Below are positions 57,852 through 63,080 of a DNA stretch of 63,080 nt, piece after piece. Under the pieces are notes generated by a model, which was given only the letters and a program-made list of their open reading frames with translations, ran no database searches and was not told the DNA's origin. Each line of letters starts with the position of its first letter. Within the stretch, counting starts at the first letter, position 1. The stretch comes from Perkinsus olseni (lineage: Eukaryota; Perkinsozoa; Perkinsida), in the NCBI GenBank assembly GCA_013115125.1, contig JABANN010000139.1, positions 1 to 63,080 of the forward strand, written 5' to 3'. The position numbers were made by a program, and so were the translations under genes.

Positions 57852-58124
57852 ATGTCGAGCATCGGACGCTCCAGGTTTTCCCGTGGCCGGCTAGACTTCG
57901 ACCCATCCAGCAAAACAGAGGACGAAGTGCTTCAATGGTACAGAGATAGTGTTACTGCGAAGATAACGAAAAAGAAGTCAGTTTTTGGTGGGGGTTGCGT
58001 TCGTTTATTTGATAATGGTTTCAGAGAGGAGATCGCGGCCTACCGTGCCAAGAAGCAAGTTCACTTCTGGGAGAAGGCTCGAACGGAGGAGACGAGTGCG
58101 GCGGCGAGCCTTAATTCTGCTTAG
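57852..58124 (+). CDS. Small hypothetical basic protein
   Basis: An ATG-started frame of 90 codons begins 2 bp after the preceding stop. It reads MSSIGRSRFSRGRLDFDP, then KTEDEVLQWYRDSVTAKI, a lysine patch with a glycine-rich turn, and a helical tail rich in charged residues. The stretch KKSVFGGGCVRLFDN, with a TTTCAG-like site after it, might hide a short intron (GTCAGTTTTTGG...TTTCAG). No family is recognised. The near-zero spacing suggests it could be an alternative 3' part of the upstream transcript. Confidence 0.45.
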   Translation: MSSIGRSRFSRGRLDFDPSSKTEDEVLQWYRDSVTAKITKKKSVFGGGCVRLFDNGFREEIAAYRAKKQVHFWEKARTEETSAAASLNSA

Positions 58125-59091
58125 CATGAGATTTTCGCCACTGTTTCGGCAAACATGTTTCTGCGCTCTAATTCGTTGTTCGTCTTCCAGTCGGTTGGGG
58201 TGAGCCGATAAATATGCACGAGAATGCACTGTAGCATCCTTCGAGCCACGCCGGCACCAATGATAATTCGATACTTAATTTCTATTCAATATTCGTCAGT
58301 GACAACTGTGGATATTATCACTGCACCATGCGTGGGAACCTAGTTTAGTTTGGCATGCTTTCGCGTTACGTTTCAAACCAACTCGTGTCGCTCCACTGCG
58401 GCGATGTCATTGCCCTCAACTGCTCACACTTTATTTAACATACGTGCGAAGACTGGGCCTTTGCACAGATGCTAAATGAAGAGTGATTGCTCACCTTCAC
58501 TCGAGCATGCAGCGATCCACCCACTCGCGTTAGTGATATCTTGAACGAATAGCTTTGGCCGAACTATTTGGCCCAGGGGATCACTAGCTGTTTCGCTACC
58601 GGCCACGGACCGGTGTTATTCCATTAACTATCAACCGACCCCTTAGAAACACGATGTGTCTAGCATGGAGCGGCAACGAGATGCGTATTCGTGACCGACA
58701 TGGAAGACACAGTAGCTACTGGGCAGTTGAGTCGTAATAACTGATGCTGTGCCACCAGTTCAGCGGGGTGGCTCGAGCCGCTCGAGTCGGGCGTGTTCAC
58801 ACGAGACTGCAAATTCGCATCGAGTACATGAAGCAGGTCAGCGATAGTCCCACGGTTCTTACATGCATCGTTTTGATTGGCGGTAAAGCCATAACCGTTT
58901 TTTCCACGGGCATGGGTACCTTGCGTTGATGATTACTCTCGACAGTCCCGTAATGTGCTACTTAGACACAACAGACTTCGACGCTATTCAACTAACACTA
59001 GCATAAAGAGGAACTACTGCCGATTGACGGCTAATCATCAGAACTGGCCGACGACCAAGACACACAAATCATAATTGTGTTGATATAATAT
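58125..59091. other. Gene-free stretch
   Basis: No supported exon on either strand. One 61-codon plus frame at 58744-58929 has a weakly hydrophobic end but nothing else in its favour. Confidence 0.4.
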
Positions 59092-60279
59092 TCATTGCAA
59101 AGACAGCATTAGAACTTCGCCAGCGTGGTAGCCCCGGCCATCATCGTCACCAAGATTAACTCTACCGTCTTTGGAATATGGCTTCTCAGCAACTACGTGG
59201 AGCATCCAGTCTCGAGTGCCACAGAAAAAGACATCTCGGTAGGGACCGAAGAGTTGCGTTTCAGTGAGGATCTGGCCAGAGACACGCATCTCCATAACGG
59301 CAATCTTCGCCATCGCATCCTCTCGTAACAACATTGCGCAGACATAGCCCTTGGTCCCGGGGATGAAGCGAGCGGCAGTCGCACCTCGACTATCGAACTC
59401 ATGCGACGGCTCTGTCTCGCGGGAGTCTTGCAGGCAGATCTTCTCCTTGTGGCTCGCCCCGTGAGCGAAGTAGAGCAGCATCATCGGAGGAGAGGATGAG
59501 CCAACCACGTCAACATCTTGGATCTTGATTATTTTGTGGATAATTTTAGTCGAGAACGCAGGCGCTGTGGAGTCGACATCAATCGCGAAGATTTGACGCG
59601 CCTCGAACGGTTGGACGAGTAGATACTTATCATGGACAAACATGTCTTTAACACTGCATGATGGATAAAGAGGAGTCAGTATCACGCCGCCCGGAAAACC
59701 GAGTCGGTATATAATTGTAGAATCACTCTCCAAAGTATAGTAAAGGATGCTATTACAAACGCAGGCACGTCTCACGGTCTTTCCCCAGTCGCCATCGTAT
59801 CTATTTCGCTTGCCATGGAGGTCCTCGGTGTCAAGGTCGATGAGAACGCTCGCAACTCTTTCTGGGTTCCCTCTCTCAAGCTCGACGACACGCAAGCTGC
59901 TGAAGGACTTCAACTGACTAACGCAGGCGATAAGTTTATCATCCACTTTCGAGAGGCTGTCCACACTGATGCCCGACGCTTTTCGACGGAGCCTGCACGA
60001 ATTGATCGCGATCCACGGGAGCGTGCCCCACAGGGTGGCCTTCAAGTCGTCGAAGCCCATACCGACGAGCCTCTGTAGGTAGGCTAGTTCCAACGATATA
60101 CGGTTACGATGAATAACACGGTCGGAACGACGACACACCATGAAGGGCGAAATACCAAAGACCAAAAACCGCAACACTACGATCCCTGATGACTGTGACG
60201 AAGCACTAAACGCAGCACGTAGAGAACGTAACTGCACGCCAACGTTTCCAGGGCACGCGGTATGCCATTGCAGATTCAA
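59092..60279 (-). CDS. Hypothetical intronless protein, possibly beta-propeller-like
   Basis: A single open frame of up to 395 codons; the true start may be the first or a later in-frame Met such as MVCRRSDRVIHRNR. The N-terminal third has F-box-like spacing of leucines and tryptophan (LQRLVGMGFDDLKATLWG). The rest is rich in short beta-strand-like pieces with 'YLLVQPF', 'IFAIDVDS' and 'MLLYFAHG' phrases separated by turns, as in WD-like or Kelch-like blades, though no signature repeat is evident. Three C-rich or G-rich turns and the acidic end GDDDGRGYHAGEVLML close the protein. Function unknown; the long open frame makes coding status strong. Confidence 0.72.
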   Translation of the reverse strand: MNLQWHTACPGNVGVQLRSLRAAFSASSQSSGIVVLRFLVFGISPFMVCRRSDRVIHRNRISLELAYLQRLVGMGFDDLKATLWGTLPWIAINSCRLRRKASGISVDSLSKVDDKLIACVSQLKSFSSLRVVELERGNPERVASVLIDLDTEDLHGKRNRYDGDWGKTVRRACVCNSILYYTLESDSTIIYRLGFPGGVILTPLYPSCSVKDMFVHDKYLLVQPFEARQIFAIDVDSTAPAFSTKIIHKIIKIQDVDVVGSSSPPMMLLYFAHGASHKEKICLQDSRETEPSHEFDSRGATAARFIPGTKGYVCAMLLREDAMAKIAVMEMRVSGQILTETQLFGPYRDVFFCGTRDWMLHVVAEKPYSKDGRVNLGDDDGRGYHAGEVLMLSLQ

Positions 60280-60657
60280 AGCGGCGCAGCGAAAATCACC
60301 GAACAGACCTCAGAAATCTGTAAGATTTCCGTAATAGGCTCACTAGCTTCGCGCATTGGAGCATTGAAGCACTCAGACTCGACACCATCAGAAATTTCCT
60401 TGCGCTCGGCAATGCACAGTTGGAAGTGATAGTAGGAGTATCCATCTGATATTTTCTACCGCAGTTTTGCATCTTACATTCAGAAGCTTTTCAACATTCA
60501 TGGGGGGGCCTTCTTCCGGACTGTATCACACTGTGCAGCTCAAATGTGTCAAAATCATTAATCTATTTGCTGGTCAGACAGAGCCCGCCTCGATAACCAA
60601 GATACTGTAGACATTGCACCTGCCTGGGATCTTCGCAAGAGATGGCGAATCTTATTC

Positions 60658-62009
60658 TTGCCTGTCAGATTGTCCCAAAGAGTCGTCGGCCTCGGTGTGC
60701 AGTGCAATAAGGGGCAGAAAGGCATCCATGCTGTAGAAAGACTGTCTCCCGGGGGCACGATACGCGGTATCCACGTAACGAGGTTTCGTTTGCTTCAGAT
60801 AACCATCGCAACCGCAAAGGAAGGTGTCTTCATCTACATTCTGGAGAGGGATAGGCTTTGGCTTCCAGCCGGCCTGTGGGGCTTACTCAAAGACCCAGTG
60901 AGTGGATATCTCACCGAGAGCTTGGCGGCCAGATTGCGAGAAGGCCAGACTCTGGCTCTCTTACCCTCTTCTCTTCCACTATCTCTCCGACATATATCGT
61001 TTTCAGACATGCACGAAAGTAATTTGTAACGTATATGGCTATCTGATAGAAAGGGTTTGCCAAGACTTCCGACTCAATGATCTACCCGAGAGCCTGTTCG
61101 ACGTCGAAAAGGATACGGTCCAGTCTGCAGCTCGGCCCCTTGGCTTACGGGTGTATTGGCCTCCGTAAGTGGAAGAAACCAATTTGGCTCATCTGCTCCG
61201 CGAGATTTTACTCGTTGTGTTCATTTCTCAGAGAAAAGGAATTCTACCGCTTCACAGAGCAAACATTGGATAAGGAGCATAAGAGATACCTGGCGGTGAA
61301 TGCTCTCGTTCCCTTGCTAGTGGTCGCTCGCAAAGGGAAGTTCCAACTGAAGGTACACTGCACGAGAGTCGTTCATATTTATCCGGGTGTATCACTTAGA
61401 AGTCCGACTGTCAACGGATTACATTTAACTTCACGAAATATGACCCTCCTAGGAGACGATGTAGTGAGGCGGACATTTCTTCAGAAGAGGACGATGAGGC
61501 ATCTTCGGAAGAGGATAACGAGACGTCTTCAGAAGAGGATGATGAGGCATCCTCAGAAGAGGATAACGAGACGTCTTCAGAAGAGGATGATGAGGCATCC
61601 TCAGGAGAGGATGATGAGATATCTCTTCAAGAAGAGGGTGACGCATCTCGATGGAGTGGCGAGACGGAAAGGAACTCCAGCAGTTCAATATTGGTGATAT
61701 TGATACCAACTGGTAATAAAACACATAGTTGAAAAATTGTACTGTATATTTATGCTTCAAAAATACTATCTGTACTCGCTGAAAATTTAAGATATGGTTG
61801 CATAAAGTGACCAGGCCGAGATTTTTTCAGGTAATGGTCGCAATGTTCCTTCAGAAGATAAGGATTTCCTCCTGCCCAAGAAGTTCATCAGACGCATGAA
61901 AAGAGCTAGTTTGACTGGGTCCAGAAAGCGTGAGAGAGGCACTGGCGCCGAGAGTCCCATGAAAAGTACGAAGAAAGCCCGCTCCAACAAATCACGCAAG
62001 CAAGGGTGA
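60658..62009 (+). CDS. Nuclear-type protein with acidic SSEED repeats and basic tail
   Basis: Several exons on the plus strand. The N-terminal part gives a globular domain (GVFIYILERDRLWLPAGL, YGYLIERVCQDFRLNDLP). EKEFYRFTEQTLDKEHKR follows, joined to VYWPP in phase 2 across a GTAAGTGG...TTCTCAG intron, and then VNALVPLLVVARKGK. Next come six 24-nt units (61484-61627) encoding alternating EEDDEASS and EEDNETSS. The last exon is basic (PKKFIRRMKRASL, KKARSNKSRKQG), ending with TGA at 62007-62009. An acidic tract plus a bipartite-type NLS resembles nucleolar or chromatin chaperone proteins, but no family is recognised. The junction into the acidic repeat near 61450 is not resolved. Confidence 0.5.
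61484..61627. repeat. Six-copy 24-nt coding minisatellite
   Basis: Six 24-nt units alternate between two versions (GAAGAGGATGATGAGGCATC-type and GAAGAGGATAACGAGACGTC-type), so the real period is 48 nt. In the plus frame used by the gene it encodes acidic EED/SS repeats; other frames stay open as well. Confidence 0.85.
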
Positions 62010-63080
62010 AATCGAATGCAGTATCTTTGTCATAATACTACGTTTCTGTTTATATGCAGGGTGTTTAGTGTGACAAAGTCGAGCTCAACTAGGATATTCG
62101 TTGTCAACGAATCGTTGATAGGAGTAGATAGGGCTTACATGTAGCTCATGTAGAGTGGCCCACTTTATTCGTGTTACCCTCCATCGTTGAGAAGGCCATG
62201 GAAACCCTGACCCATTCACCATTCTCGTAGTCGAAGCATTCGAGTTTGGAAGAAATGATCTTCGCCTACCGCATGAGAGTCTCATCTGAGAGTCCGCCTT
62301 GAGAGTCTCGGCTGGTATGTGCCGCAGACTCTAGTTGTAACCCTCGTTGCCTCATTGTTCCTCTCAGTGCCATAGTCCAGGCCTGCACACTGACGGCGTA
62401 TGAATGAGTTTATAGTTCAACGCCGGAACTGGCTCAGATTCACTTCCATTGACGTGCTCCATTCTTGAGAGCTTATTGCGCACCTCGATATGAAGTGATT
62501 ATTAAGTTTTCTCTCAAGACTCTTGACTCGATAGGCTTTTCTGGGCGGTCTGTTCGGACTGAATAGTCTCCTCTGCTCTCGACAGAATCCTGCCTAATGA
62601 TCCCAGTCACCTGACACCGATGGCACTTACAACATGCTTACTACTCCTTACCAGTATTAACTTTGCTTACCAGCTCTGCTTACCAGTATTAACGCAGTGG
62701 TGCGATGGCCTCATAACCCGCAGCCAGCCTGCTGTATAGAAGCAGGCGTACGATTAAGACTGAGATCATAAGAGACCTGAGCGACACAAGAAGCGCGACT
62801 GCCATCCCACTGGCCCCGTCAGGTGTGATATTGGAGCCATATTAGGCCTCTGGCGAGCCTCAGGCTACGATACCATCGCTAATTTGACACTCAAGCGACT
62901 CACTTGTTTAGGAGGCCGGTAACGGACCAGATTACATGGTGGGACATGTTCCTCATCCGAAACCTCCCTGAAATTCTCGCTAGGATTATTAAGCGGGATA
63001 TCTTAATTGTTGCGACACGGCTCTCTGCCCGCTTGACGCCCCGGAGGTCGCGATCGACGACTGGCTTTCGTGCAACCCAA
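62010..63080. other. Gene-free end of window
   Basis: No exon is supported. Near 62637-62695 the phrase CTTACCAGTATTAAC occurs twice and GCTTACCAG recurs between the copies, forming a short imperfect direct repeat. Confidence 0.4.

Noticed and set aside
62637-62700. Cloning adaptor contamination suggested by GTATTAACGCAGTGG
   Set aside because: It resembles part of a cDNA adaptor only loosely and sits within a local direct repeat, so chance similarity is more likely.
1-63080. CRISPR array, bacterial operon features or rRNA genes
   Set aside because: No regularly spaced direct repeats with unique spacers, no ribosome-binding-site gene starts, and no recognisable rRNA core sequence. The gene structure is plainly eukaryotic.

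Overview
The window is nuclear DNA from a compact protist genome. Genes are split by very short GT-AG introns (mostly about 30-60 nt). TGA, TAA and TAG all act as stops, and neighbouring genes are often only 60-300 bp apart. Long runs of genes share one strand, and several lineage-specific secreted or membrane families sit among ordinary eukaryotic housekeeping genes. This fits an alveolate, most likely a Perkinsus-type perkinsid. That assignment is inference from gene style; no species marker is present. All gene models were spliced by eye. Exons carrying conserved motifs are firm, while first and last exons of unfamiliar genes are provisional.

Layout. 1-2400: almost gene-free, with a degraded tRNA-Glu-like piece, a TGTTCGTC motif cluster, one weak membrane ORF and a GTAC-rich repeat patch. 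2400-7300 (+): an SPF27/BCAS2-like exon, a membrane protein, SPT4, an eight-helix-type membrane protein, a small SH3-like-domain protein and a tiny membrane protein. 7500-22300 (-), about nine genes in one direction: a coiled-coil protein, a long ankyrin gene made of four tandem units, COA4, an FYV7-like rRNA-processing factor, an SLC25 mitochondrial carrier, an NRAMP metal transporter, a small tail-anchored protein and SKP1. 22700-33200 (+): two tandem paralogous secreted proteins separated by a poly-G/N/poly-C assembly gap, then a pentamer satellite and the ribosome-quality-control E3 ligase Listerin. 33800-35400 (-): a TMEM69/DUF3429-like membrane protein and a small mitochondrial-type protein. 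36580-48360 (-): a two-domain purple acid phosphatase with signal peptide and membrane tail, casein kinase 1 and several unknowns. 48350-53940 (+): a PPPDE/DeSI-type peptidase, a delta-9 acyl-CoA desaturase and a charged low-complexity protein. 54545-55217 (-): ribosomal protein eL19. 55870-62010: unknown lineage-type genes, including one with a duplicated module and one with acidic SSEED repeats and a basic tail.

Mitochondrial functions (COA4, SLC25, TMEM69-like), protein turnover (SKP1, Listerin, PPPDE peptidase), transcription and ribosome biogenesis (SPT4, FYV7-like, eL19), metal uptake (NRAMP) and metallo-phosphatase functions are mixed without obvious operon-like logic. The most unusual items are the fused double purple acid phosphatase, the four-unit ankyrin protein and the tandem secreted pair.
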